From IMG/VR virus record IMGVR_UViG_3300042197_001475, positions 1 to 28,356 of that record: DNA of 28,356 nucleotides; one strand, written 5' to 3'. Shown piece by piece: positions 1 through 6,163 of this stretch. The notes under the pieces are model-generated. The model had not been told where the DNA came from. It ran no database searches and worked only from the letters and a program-made list of their open reading frames with translations. Both the position numbers and the translations under genes were made by a program. The first letter of the stretch is position 1; each line of letters begins with the position of its first letter. The stretch comes from a virus.

Positions 1-1
1 G

Positions 2-94
2 TTGGTCCGCGATGCTCGCGCCGCTTTCGCCGTTTTCGTTTTCGGTTTTTTCGCAGGTGTCGTCATCCCGGAACCTAAACTTTGCTGGCACTGA
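2..94 (+). CDS. Possible 3' end of a gene with a hydrophobic C-terminus (partial)
   Basis: One plus-strand frame is open from the left edge to a TGA at 92-94. It reads as about 30 residues with a hydrophobic, Phe/Val/Ala-rich run (AFAVFVFGFFAGVVIP) followed by a short polar tail, which would suit the last membrane helix of an upstream protein. The codons are mostly C- or T-ending, like real genes nearby. The other two plus frames also stay open for at least 75 bases and the piece is very short, so this is only a candidate. The repeat-rich stretch starts right after it. Confidence 0.25.
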   Translation: MVRDARAAFAVFVFGFFAGVVIPEPKLCWH

Positions 95-284
95 CGCAAC
101 CACTATTTGACCGGCGGCGAATCTGCGGCGAATCTGCCATCATGTCGCGATCATGGCGTGTTCACGTTAATGCCAGTGTGCCAGTGTGCCACTGGGTGAC
201 GTTCGGCAAGCCGGTGTCACTGGCAGTGTGTCACCGTCACGTCATCGCATGGCTTGGCAACGTCACCGTGACATTGACCCCGGT
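95..284. repeat. Repeat-rich non-coding stretch upstream of the membrane protein gene
   Basis: I see no convincing gene here, but several short repeats. CGGCGAATCTG occurs twice in exact tandem (115-125 and 126-136). CCAGTGTG occurs twice in tandem (173-180, 181-188) and runs into CACTGG, giving the inverted repeat CCAGTG-TGC-CACTGG (181-195). CACTG-G-CAGTG (218-228) is a perfect 11-base palindrome, followed by TGTCACCGTCACGTC. Such clusters are typical of binding sites for a regulator or a replication initiator. Which of these applies cannot be told from sequence alone. No clear promoter or Shine-Dalgarno sequence precedes the ATG at 285. Confidence 0.5.
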
Positions 285-830
285 ATGACAGACACTCGGT
301 TTTTGGTGGCACTGTTGGGCGCACTGGCGGCGGCGGCTTTTGCCATCTCCGCAGGCAGTCTGACACAGTTGGCAGAGTCCAGGCATCTGCCATTCCCTTG
401 GCTTCTGCCATTCATCCTCGATGGTGGCGCAGTAGGTGTGGCATACGTAGCATACTCTGCTGCTTGTGACCGAGTTGCGAGCCGGGGCTATGCTGTCATA
501 GTCGCGGCATTCACGGCAGTGTCAGTGTCCTTCAATGTGTGCCATGTTTGGCATGATGATGACATAGTCACCAGCATCGTGCATGGCACTCCGCCAGTGG
601 TGCTGTACGTGTTCCTCGAGGTCTTGTTATCACGTCTCCGGCAGCAACGGTCACCGGTGCCGCGTGTCGAAGCGGATCGAGTGCCACCGACTGTGCCACC
701 GACTGTGCCACCCGTGGAACATAAACGTGCCACACGGAACACGGGGAACACGGTCACGGTGGCACAGCAAGCTGCCGCTGCCGGTGTGTCGGTGCGGACA
801 TGGCACCGTCGCCGCGCTAGGTCACAGTGA
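285..830 (+). CDS. DUF2637-like four-helix membrane protein with a basic HTH-like tail
   Basis: This is a 181-residue protein. Hydrophobic segments lie at about residues 6-26, 39-59, 69-87 and 96-116. The pattern of an Ala-rich first helix, the WLLPFILDGG motif before the second helix and a third helix with SVSFNV resembles the DUF2637 family of Actinobacteria, some of whose members are linked to plasmid transfer. The tail contains a VPPT repeat made by the 12-base repeat GACTGTGCCACC. It ends with a short helix-turn-helix-like stretch (VAQQAAAAGVSVRTW) and a cluster of arginines. I chose the ATG at 285 because the hydrophobic N-terminus starts there and the extension upstream is compositionally different. 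The gene is very rich in TGCCA/TGGCA, unlike the rest of the window, which suggests recent acquisition. Its 3' end overlaps the convergent regulator by 9 bases. Function is unknown. Confidence 0.6.
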   Translation: MTDTRFLVALLGALAAAAFAISAGSLTQLAESRHLPFPWLLPFILDGGAVGVAYVAYSAACDRVASRGYAVIVAAFTAVSVSFNVCHVWHDDDIVTSIVHGTPPVVLYVFLEVLLSRLRQQRSPVPRVEADRVPPTVPPTVPPVEHKRATRNTGNTVTVAQQAAAAGVSVRTWHRRRARSQ

Positions 831-1121
831 CAGAAGTTGAGCCAACCGGTCGATGGACTCGTGACACGTCGTCACGGCTTGAGCCAACTCCTCCCGGGAC
901 GCACTGCCACCGGACGCCGCAGCTTCCAGGCGTTGCAGGCGAGACTCAAGGTCTCTCGGGAGCGACAACGCCTCCAAGGTGCCGCCGGAGTCAAGGTGCG
1001 ACAACAACGCCGAGACCGCAAGGCGCACCAAAGCAGACACCGTTTTGCCGGTAGCTTGCGATGCCTGCTCAAGCCTGACCCGGTCTTCCCCCATGTTCAC
1101 GTTAACAGTTCGCAATTCCAT
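822..1121 (-). CDS. Ribbon-helix-helix type DNA-binding regulator, candidate repressor
   Basis: This is a 99-residue protein. Residues 1-45 have the Arc/CopG-like layout: a short polar strand (ELRTVNVNM), then a helix (EDRVRLEQASQATG), a turn (KTV) and a second helix (ALVRLAVSALLSHL). Residues 55-99 form a probable coiled coil (LESRLQRLEAAA, then ESIDRLAQLL) that could hold dimers or tetramers together. The gene is transcribed away from the excisionase-like gene at 1251 across a 129-base gap with mirrored promoters, the classic layout of a phage lysogeny switch. I prefer the ATG at 1121 over the one at 1136 because the RHH strand begins there and the promoter spacing then matches that of the facing gene. 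The repressor role is inferred from position and fold only. Confidence 0.6.
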   Translation of the reverse strand: MELRTVNVNMGEDRVRLEQASQATGKTVSALVRLAVSALLSHLDSGGTLEALSLPRDLESRLQRLEAAASGGSASREELAQAVTTCHESIDRLAQLLSL

Positions 1122-1127
1122 AGCTTT

Positions 1128-1162
1128 ATGATACATCGCACCGTTGAGACGCAAAGAAAAAA
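1128..1162 (-). promoter_or_regulatory. Candidate promoter of the RHH regulator
   Basis: Read on the minus strand, a TTTTTTCTT element (1162-1154) is followed by a -10-like TATCAT (1133-1128). Transcription would then begin at or next to the ATG at 1121, giving a leaderless message. The same T-run element faces the other way at 1211-1219, at almost the same distance from its own start codon (33 versus 32 bases). Predicted by eye only. Confidence 0.4.
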
Positions 1163-1210
1163 AGGTATATCGCCAGTGAAACTTTATAGAAATATCATTA
1201 ACGCGCCATC

Positions 1211-1242
1211 TTTTTTCTTGATTCAGCCATAGTTGTGATAAT
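1211..1242 (+). promoter_or_regulatory. Candidate promoter of the early operon
   Basis: TTTTTTCTT (1211-1219) overlaps a -35-like TTCTTG, and GATAAT (1237-1242) follows after a 16-base spacer. The ATG of the first early gene is only 8 bases past the -10 element, so the message would be leaderless or nearly so. There is no Shine-Dalgarno sequence. The arm is a perfect inverted copy of 1154-1162, so one regulator could bind both promoters. Confidence 0.45.
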
Positions 1243-1250
1243 TTTACGCC

Positions 1251-1502
1251 ATGAATGAAAACACCATCGCGGAACTCGAGAGCCGCATCGCCTCTCTCGA
1301 GCGAAAACTCGGCATCGCAAAGCCTGGATTCAGCGAGTTCTCCCCGGAGGACTTCGTGACCCCGAAGCAAGCGGCTGAGATGGCGGGGATCCCCCTCCCC
1401 ACCATTTATTACCACATGCAGAAGGGCAACTTGCCCTCGATTCGCGTCTTCGGAAGGATCCGAATCGCAAAACGTGACATCTCCAGCCTTTTCACGAAAT
1501 GA
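1251..1502 (+). CDS. Excisionase/MerR-like helix-turn-helix protein
   Basis: This is an 83-residue protein. Residues 1-22 form a short coiled coil (ESRIASLERKLG). Residues about 34-80 are a winged HTH of the excisionase/HTH_17 type: TPKQAAEMAGIPLPTIYYHM, then a wing ending in RVFGRIRIAKRDI. Such proteins act as excisionases, as Cro-like switches or as transcription activators. As the first gene of the early operon, facing the RHH regulator, it is a good candidate for the lytic-side regulator, with excision as the alternative role. Its TGA overlaps the next ATG (ATGA at 1499-1502). Confidence 0.7.
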   Translation: MNENTIAELESRIASLERKLGIAKPGFSEFSPEDFVTPKQAAEMAGIPLPTIYYHMQKGNLPSIRVFGRIRIAKRDISSLFTK

Positions 1503-2155
1503 ACGCGCAAAACGCCACCCCCGAACTCTTTGCCGCTCTTGCAGCGGCGCAAGCCGAAGTCGAGAATGCCGCTAAAAGCAGTGTCAACCCGCACTTCAAG
1601 TCGCGTTATGCGGACCTTGCCGAGGTGCTGTCCGTCACCCGCCCCGTGTATAGCAAACACGGGGTCAGCTTGGTGCAGGCGGGCAACCTCGCGAACGGTC
1701 TTGTCACCGTCACGTCTATCTTGGCGCACAAGAGCGGAGGTTATATCACGGCAGAAGCGTCGTGCGTCCCGGCCCGCACCGATGCCCAGGGTGTCGGCGC
1801 GGCGATGACCTACTTGAGGCGGTATTCTGCTGCCGCCCTCCTGTGCATCGCGCAGGAGGATGACGACGGTGAAACCGCAGTCGGTCGTCGAACCCCGATG
1901 CCTGCGGCGAAACCCGCACCGGTCCCCGCACCGGTCCCCGCCCCTCCCAAGAAGGGCTGGGAACCCTCTGCTGCTCTTCTCGCCGAGGTCGCCAAGTGTG
2001 GCGATGACCTTATGAAGTGGGATAACCTGCGTATCAGGTCTGCAAAGTCGATGGCAAGGCTGTCCCCGGAACACCGGGAGCAAGCCGAGGCTTGGATCGT
2101 CACGCAACAGACGGTTGCCCTTAGCAGTGAAAATCTTCCTGACTGGCTGGCATGA
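1499..2155 (+). CDS. erf: ERF family single-strand annealing recombinase
   Basis: This is a 218-residue protein. Residues about 5-130 match the ERF superfamily: an Ala-rich N-terminal helix, then VNPHFKSRYADLAEVL, the strand pair around GVSLVQAGN and LVTVTSILAHKSGGYI, and GVGAAMTYLRRYSAAALLCIA, which is the family's most recognisable stretch. A Pro/Ala linker (about 141-155, made of PVPAPVPAP repeats) leads to a helical C-terminus ending in LPDWLA. ERF proteins coat single-stranded DNA and anneal complementary strands, helping genomes to circularise and recombine. With the Fe-S nuclease encoded at 2610 it would form an exonuclease/annealing pair. It starts inside the stop codon of the upstream gene and its own stop overlaps the next ATG. 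Confidence 0.9.
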   Translation: MNAQNATPELFAALAAAQAEVENAAKSSVNPHFKSRYADLAEVLSVTRPVYSKHGVSLVQAGNLANGLVTVTSILAHKSGGYITAEASCVPARTDAQGVGAAMTYLRRYSAAALLCIAQEDDDGETAVGRRTPMPAAKPAPVPAPVPAPPKKGWEPSAALLAEVAKCGDDLMKWDNLRIRSAKSMARLSPEHREQAEAWIVTQQTVALSSENLPDWLA

Positions 2156-2406
2156 ACACTGAAGAACGCATCATCACAACCGACGTTTATGTCGGTGAGG
2201 AACTTCAGGACATCACGGTTGAGGCTAGCGTCACTGTGCCGGAGTCCGAACGCACTTGGTGCCGGTGGGAAGATTCCCACCCGGGTGGCTACGCCGAGAT
2301 CATCGCCCTGACGGTGACCGGCGAGGACGGGAGCGATATCGACTTCGACGATCTCGCTTGGATGGAACAGCAACGCATCATACGCCTCATCAATGAATAC
2401 CGCTGA
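2152..2406 (+). CDS. Small acidic phage protein, function unknown
   Basis: This 84-residue acidic protein begins with beta-strand-like sequence (RIITTDVYV, ITVEASVTV) and has a WEDSHPGGYAEIIALTV stretch, then an acidic segment (DGSDIDFDDL) and a C-terminal helix. The PGGYAEI-strand-DID layout recalls small proteins common in early operons of temperate phages, which have no assigned role. Translation is coupled on the left by ATGA at 2152-2155. The next gene starts 14 bases before its stop. Confidence 0.7.
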   Translation: MNTEERIITTDVYVGEELQDITVEASVTVPESERTWCRWEDSHPGGYAEIIALTVTGEDGSDIDFDDLAWMEQQRIIRLINEYR

Positions 2407-2617
2407 CGGACCCTATCATTTCGACGAAGATTCTTGGTCAATCCTGGAGGACTGTGAAGTCTTCATGGAGTTGCCCGAGAGCATGCCCGACTGGGTGGCG
2501 CAGCAGATCACCGATTTGCTGAACGAGGATTTCCGCCAACGTCTTTCGGAGACGCTCGCATGGAGCAAGGCGGAGATGAACCAGATTGAAAGATTCAAGC
2601 TGCGATTCAATGACTGA
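2393..2617 (+). CDS. Small early phage protein, function unknown
   Basis: This 74-residue, strongly acidic protein is probably mostly helical (WSILEDCEVFMELPESMP, then WVAQQITDLLNEDF and RLSETLAWSKAEMNQIERF). I recognise no family. It overlaps the preceding gene by 14 bases in another frame. Its stop lies inside the first codons of the nuclease gene (ATGACTGA at 2610-2617), so it sits firmly within the coupled early operon. Confidence 0.6.
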   Translation: MNTADGPYHFDEDSWSILEDCEVFMELPESMPDWVAQQITDLLNEDFRQRLSETLAWSKAEMNQIERFKLRFND

Positions 2618-3671
2618 AGGACTTTACCTGCGCCCTTCGAGCCTTGCCAGATACGAGGCGTGTCCCGCTTCGTATTGGCTCGGCCAGGGAATCACGCTCC
2701 CTGAGAGCAAGGATGCCGCCATCGGCACCCGGGTCCATGAATTCATGTCCGGCAAAAGCGTTACCCTCTCTGCTGACGAAGCGGACATGGTCGAGGTGCT
2801 GACCGATGCGTTGGCTTCTCTTTATGAGACCGAGCCTGACCTAGTCGAGATTGAGATCAAGGCGCATATTATGCTTCCGTCTGCCAAGCTGGAAGGCACC
2901 GCAGACCGGATCGAAGTCAGGGGCAATCGGATCACCGTCATCGACTTCAAGACCGGGCGCAATGCAGTGTCTCATGCGGCGACGAACCTTCAGCTGCACG
3001 CTTATGGATTGATCGCACTCTCCCGGCACCGGGGGGTGGAGGAGGTTGAGCTTGTGATTCTTCAGCCTTACGCCCCTAGGGGCGGAAGCCGTGCCGTGTT
3101 TACGCGGCAGGAGATGGCGCAGACGTATCACCGGCTTGTCGCTCTCGTCGGCGCCATCAATGCCGCCGCCCTGCGGGGGACGCCTCACAAGGGTGATCAC
3201 TGCACCTACTGTCCAGCCCTTGCCACCTGCCACGCGCACCGGGAAACCATTGGCGAACTTGCTACGGTGGATAGCCACCCGGGACGGTGGGAAGCTGCGA
3301 CCGTTGACGAAAAGCTGGCCCTTTGGGACAAAATCAAAGGAGCCAAGAAAGCCATTGCCCTCATCGAATCCCTCTATAGGAGAGACCTTGAAGGGAATGG
3401 AGACTTCTTCGGCGGGAAGATCTTCCTTGGTGCCGGACGCACCCAACGGGAAGTGACCGATCCCGGTGGCCTGCTGCGGGAACTGTCTCGCGAGTGTCAA
3501 CTCGACCCGGCGGAGTTCGCTCAGGCTTGCAAGGTGCGGCTGGGAGACCTCGAAGGCATCGTGAAAAAGCGGCAGTCGAGGAAGGGCAAGGAGTTCGCGG
3601 AGTGGTATGCCGGTATCCTCGACCGATACTCGGAAAAAACTACAACCAGGGGGGCACTGGAGACCAAGTGA
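2610..3671 (+). CDS. Cas4/RecB-like PD-(D/E)XK exonuclease with Fe-S cysteines
   Basis: This is a 353-residue protein. The nuclease core shows His43 (GTRVHEF), Asp99 (GTADRI), Asp112-x-Lys114 (VIDFKTG) and the Gln motif at Gln128/Tyr132 (NLQLHAY). One cysteine near the N-terminus (Cys18, YEACPASYW) and three after the core (Cys198, Cys201, Cys207 in CTYCPALATC) match the four-cysteine iron-sulfur pattern of Cas4 and AddB. It resembles the DUF2800-type phage nucleases. The likely job is to resect DNA ends and make single strands for the ERF protein encoded just upstream. I chose the ATG at 2610 because the conserved N-terminus (LRPSSLARYEACP) starts there and it overlaps the upstream stop. The stop overlaps the next start as GTGA. 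Confidence 0.85.
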   Translation: MTEGLYLRPSSLARYEACPASYWLGQGITLPESKDAAIGTRVHEFMSGKSVTLSADEADMVEVLTDALASLYETEPDLVEIEIKAHIMLPSAKLEGTADRIEVRGNRITVIDFKTGRNAVSHAATNLQLHAYGLIALSRHRGVEEVELVILQPYAPRGGSRAVFTRQEMAQTYHRLVALVGAINAAALRGTPHKGDHCTYCPALATCHAHRETIGELATVDSHPGRWEAATVDEKLALWDKIKGAKKAIALIESLYRRDLEGNGDFFGGKIFLGAGRTQREVTDPGGLLRELSRECQLDPAEFAQACKVRLGDLEGIVKKRQSRKGKEFAEWYAGILDRYSEKTTTRGALETK

Positions 3672-4486
3672 ATAACCTGGCCGAACTTGCAATCCCCATT
3701 GAGTTCTTTTTGTCCCGAGACTACCGGGGGAGCGAGCCGCTCGACCGAGGAACATGGCTTGCTCTCTTGGCTCATTGCTACGTGGAAGGCAACGACGGGC
3801 GCATCCGGGGCGCGGGACGATGGACCGACCGAACCGCACTTCAGGTGGCGGGCGTCACCATGCAGGAGATCCGCAAGGACTCCGGCTTGTGGACTTGGGA
3901 GGGGGAGGATCTCGTCGTCTCACACTACAAGCCCCGGCAACTCACGGCACCCGCCATCCCTGCGGCGAATCCTCCGCGAACGATCCGCACCTTACAGCAG
4001 GAAGCCTCGGAGATCGTTTCATTGTATCACAAAGCGGCAAGGGTGGGGCGCATCGTTGCTCAGTGTGAGTTCGCAATTCATAGGAGCGTGACGGAAGGGA
4101 AGGGGACTCTCGAAGAAATCCGCGTGAAAACGGAGGCCATTTGTATCATCCTCGACGCCCTCCAAGAACGTCGATGGATCCCCGCCCCGTTCACCTTCTT
4201 CGATCAGGAACAGTGGAGGAATCCACCCCAGTCGTTCCTGCCCCGTCAGGCTCCGGTGCAGCAGGCTCCGGCCCGCCAACCTTGGCAGGTCAAGAAAGAC
4301 TTGGAGGTCATCACCGAACAAATCAATGACCTCTGCACGTCGGAGGATAGCTATACCTACAAGCGAGTGGTGACCGACGAGGAGACCGGCTCGCGTGAGC
4401 TGCGGAAGCTGATGAAGGACGAACCAAAGCAACGCCTTGCCGCCCTTCGCGAGAAGAAGAAACAACTCCAACTTGAAATCCAATGA
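3668..4486 (+). CDS. Possible phage replication initiation protein
   Basis: This 272-residue protein uses a GTG start that overlaps the upstream stop (GTGA, 3668-3671). Residues about 1-90 look like the N-terminal winged helix of phage replisome organisers: IEFFLSRDYRGSEPLDRGTW, a helix, then WTDRTALQVAGVTMQEI and a final strand LVVSHYKP. The middle is helical. A Pro/Gln-rich linker (about residues 190-205, with repeated QAP) leads to a basic, coiled-coil C-terminus (KQRLAALREKKKQLQLEIQ). The position after the recombination genes suits a replication protein. No ATPase or primase motif is visible. An upstream in-frame ATG at 3494 exists but would lie deep inside the nuclease gene, so I rejected it. 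Confidence 0.55.
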   Translation: MNNLAELAIPIEFFLSRDYRGSEPLDRGTWLALLAHCYVEGNDGRIRGAGRWTDRTALQVAGVTMQEIRKDSGLWTWEGEDLVVSHYKPRQLTAPAIPAANPPRTIRTLQQEASEIVSLYHKAARVGRIVAQCEFAIHRSVTEGKGTLEEIRVKTEAICIILDALQERRWIPAPFTFFDQEQWRNPPQSFLPRQAPVQQAPARQPWQVKKDLEVITEQINDLCTSEDSYTYKRVVTDEETGSRELRKLMKDEPKQRLAALREKKKQLQLEIQ

Positions 4487-4761
4487 CCAGCACTATCATC
4501 AAAACACTCATGCCCAAAGAGGCTATCGAGTTCATCGCGCACCAGATCGATTCGATCCAGGCGCGACTCGGTCACACCCTCGACGATCAAATCGCCACCG
4601 TCAGCCTTGACCGATTGGCGGAAGATATGAACGTCCCGGTGAACTCGATCACGATCTTGATCGACCGTGCCAATCAACCAATCATTGCAATCGGGGGACG
4701 ACGCTTCGTCAGGAAAACCTCCTGGCTTGAAGTCCTCAAGCTCAACGAAAAGACCAAGTGA
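4483..4761 (+). CDS. Small winged-helix-like protein
   Basis: This 92-residue protein has a helix (PKEAIEFIAHQIDSIQARLG), then a segment resembling a helix-turn-helix (VSLDRLAEDMNVPVNSITILID) and a wing-like hairpin (PIIAIGGRRFVRK). This suggests DNA binding, but I cannot name a family. ATGA couples it to the upstream gene (4483-4486). Its end, AGACCAAGTGAA, is identical over 12 bases to the end of the nuclease gene at 3661-3672, and it also overlaps a GTG start. Confidence 0.6.
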   Translation: MTSTIIKTLMPKEAIEFIAHQIDSIQARLGHTLDDQIATVSLDRLAEDMNVPVNSITILIDRANQPIIAIGGRRFVRKTSWLEVLKLNEKTK

Positions 4762-5618
4762 AGATTCACACACGTCCAGCTCCAACAAATGCTGTTCGGT
4801 GGGTGGCATTCAGTTGCTCTCATTGCCCGCTCCAAGACCAAGAAGCGGTCGATGCCGTGCGGGAGGCTGTTGCCGACTTTGCACCTCACCGTATTGTCAT
4901 GCTGGGCGATCTTCATGAAGCGGATTCTGCGTCCCGGTGGCCGAGTGAATACGACTGGAGCATCGAAGACGAGTATATCTCCGCAAGCGAGATGCTAGCC
5001 TCGATTCGACTTGGACACCCAACCGGGGACGTGCAATGCGTGTTCTTGCCGGGGAATCATGACGCCAACATCGAGGCAATCGCCCGCCACCCGCGCAAGC
5101 AACGGGCGCTGTTGTCTTGGCGGGTGCCGCAATACATCCAGCGCAAACGGGGCGGCGAATGGTGGATTAACCAAGAGTTCTGCCAACACTGGCGGACGGT
5201 GGCGGACTACCGCTATTCGAGGAAGCGCGGCATCTACCGCATCGGCAGCACAGTCTTCACGCACGGCTACAATTCCGGCGTGAACGCGGACGAGGATCAC
5301 GCTATAGACCTTGGCTGGACGTTCGGACTTACAGTTTGCGGTCACAGTCATCGACCCACGGAAGGCTATGCTCGCCAGGTCATGAAGACACGTCGCCGCC
5401 CGCTGCCCTGGTGGTATCTAAACGCGGGTTGCACCCGAGATCTCTACCCGGAATACGCGGAACGGCAGTTCTCTTCCACCTGGGGGAACGGTGTAGCCTA
5501 CGGGTGGAGTATACCGATTAACTCTCCCCGCCATGACCGTTCCCACTGGGACGCATGGTGCGAGGTGACCAAGTTCCACGAATCAGCTTTTTCTCAACCA
5601 TACAAACACAATGCCTAG
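4758..5618 (+). CDS. Calcineurin-like metallophosphoesterase with altered first motif
   Basis: This 286-residue protein uses a GTG start at 4758 inside the upstream stop (GTGA). Motifs of the metallophosphoesterase fold are visible in order: SCSH near residue 20, VMLGDLHEAD, FLPGNHD, FTHGYNSG and VCGHSH. These are the metal-binding and catalytic blocks of the family. The first block usually reads DxH, but here the aspartate is replaced by cysteine (CSH). Phages encode such enzymes near replication and recombination genes, where they act on phosphodiesters, often DNA or cyclic nucleotides. The substrate here is not known. The C-terminus overlaps the next gene by 8 bases. Confidence 0.8.
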   Translation: MKIHTRPAPTNAVRWVAFSCSHCPLQDQEAVDAVREAVADFAPHRIVMLGDLHEADSASRWPSEYDWSIEDEYISASEMLASIRLGHPTGDVQCVFLPGNHDANIEAIARHPRKQRALLSWRVPQYIQRKRGGEWWINQEFCQHWRTVADYRYSRKRGIYRIGSTVFTHGYNSGVNADEDHAIDLGWTFGLTVCGHSHRPTEGYARQVMKTRRRPLPWWYLNAGCTRDLYPEYAERQFSSTWGNGVAYGWSIPINSPRHDRSHWDAWCEVTKFHESAFSQPYKHNA

Positions 5619-5844
5619 ACCTATCAAAATCAAAATTGATGTCACGAAACTAGACAAAGAAGCCTTCTTCCGCGCCCCATCGGGATCGGTGTACGTGGAC
5701 ATCGTCGCATGGCCGAGCAAGTCTTCCCGCTTCGGGGAGACTCACTCGCTGAAGCAACAGTTCCCGAAAGACGACCCGCGCAACCAAGGTTCGCCTTACG
5801 TCGGATCGCTCACCCTGCCTGACAACGACGAACTCCCGATGTAA
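5611..5844 (+). CDS. Small conserved phage protein, function unknown
   Basis: This 77-residue protein has a basic beta-rich start (RPIKIKIDVTKLDKEAFF) and a GSVYVDIVAWPSK strand pair, then a THSLKQQFPKDDPR stretch and PYVGSLTLP. It resembles short proteins found in early regions of many temperate phages, sometimes near single-strand DNA metabolism genes, but no role is established that I can name. It overlaps the phosphoesterase by 8 bases, and its TAA shares one base with the next ATG (TAATG at 5842-5846). Confidence 0.65.
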   Translation: MPRPIKIKIDVTKLDKEAFFRAPSGSVYVDIVAWPSKSSRFGETHSLKQQFPKDDPRNQGSPYVGSLTLPDNDELPM

Positions 5845-6113
5845 TGCAAGACTACTGGAACGATCCGCCGGACGGCGATGAACCCCCGGAATGCTGCGGC
5901 GATTACATGCTCGACATGGAAGGTGCCTTTGTGTGCCATGTCTGCGGACGACGCATCGAAGAGTTCCCTGACTGGGAACCCATGGTAGAACCTGAACCTG
6001 TCATGGAACTCGATTGGGTGGACGAGTTTTGTCCACATAACAACCCATGGCATGACTGCGATGCCTGCGACTACTTGTCGGACCAAGCCTATGATGCTTG
6101 GCGTGAAGGCTAG
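5844..6113 (+). CDS. Small zinc-ribbon protein, last gene of the early operon
   Basis: This 89-residue, very acidic protein carries cysteine pairs typical of a zinc ribbon: CC near residue 14 (PECCGDYM), CHVCGRRI near residue 31, and a second cluster, CPHNNPWHDCDAC, near residue 63. Similar small Cys-rich proteins are common at the ends of phage early operons and their role is unknown. It is coupled to the upstream gene by TAATG. A strong terminator begins 20 bases after its stop. Confidence 0.65.
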   Translation: MQDYWNDPPDGDEPPECCGDYMLDMEGAFVCHVCGRRIEEFPDWEPMVEPEPVMELDWVDEFCPHNNPWHDCDACDYLSDQAYDAWREG

Positions 6114-6133
6114 GCTGGGGCGCGTGTCGCGCA

Positions 6134-6163
6134 GGGGCGGGCCGGGTGGCTCGCCCCTTTTTT
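6134..6163 (+). terminator. Rho-independent terminator of the early operon
   Basis: GGGGCGGGCC (6134-6143) pairs with GGCTCGCCCC (6148-6157) across a GGGT loop, with one G-U pair, and is followed by six T bases (6158-6163). It closes the plus-strand operon between two convergent genes. On the minus strand no T-run follows the hairpin, so it works in one direction. Confidence 0.9.

Noticed and set aside
1-67. Continuation of the terminase from the right edge to the left edge (window as a closed circle)
   Set aside because: Joining the ends keeps the frame open, but the residues before the Walker A block (acidic, Asn/Glu/Ser-rich) do not look like a terminase. More genome probably lies between.
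1122-1415. Longer version of the RHH regulator starting at 1415
   Set aside because: It would run through the divergent promoter region and antisense to the excisionase-like gene. The RHH fold begins at 1121.
2841-3839. Open frame of 332 codons on the minus strand opposite the nuclease gene
   Set aside because: It lies opposite the nuclease with all its motifs intact and within a coupled plus-strand operon.
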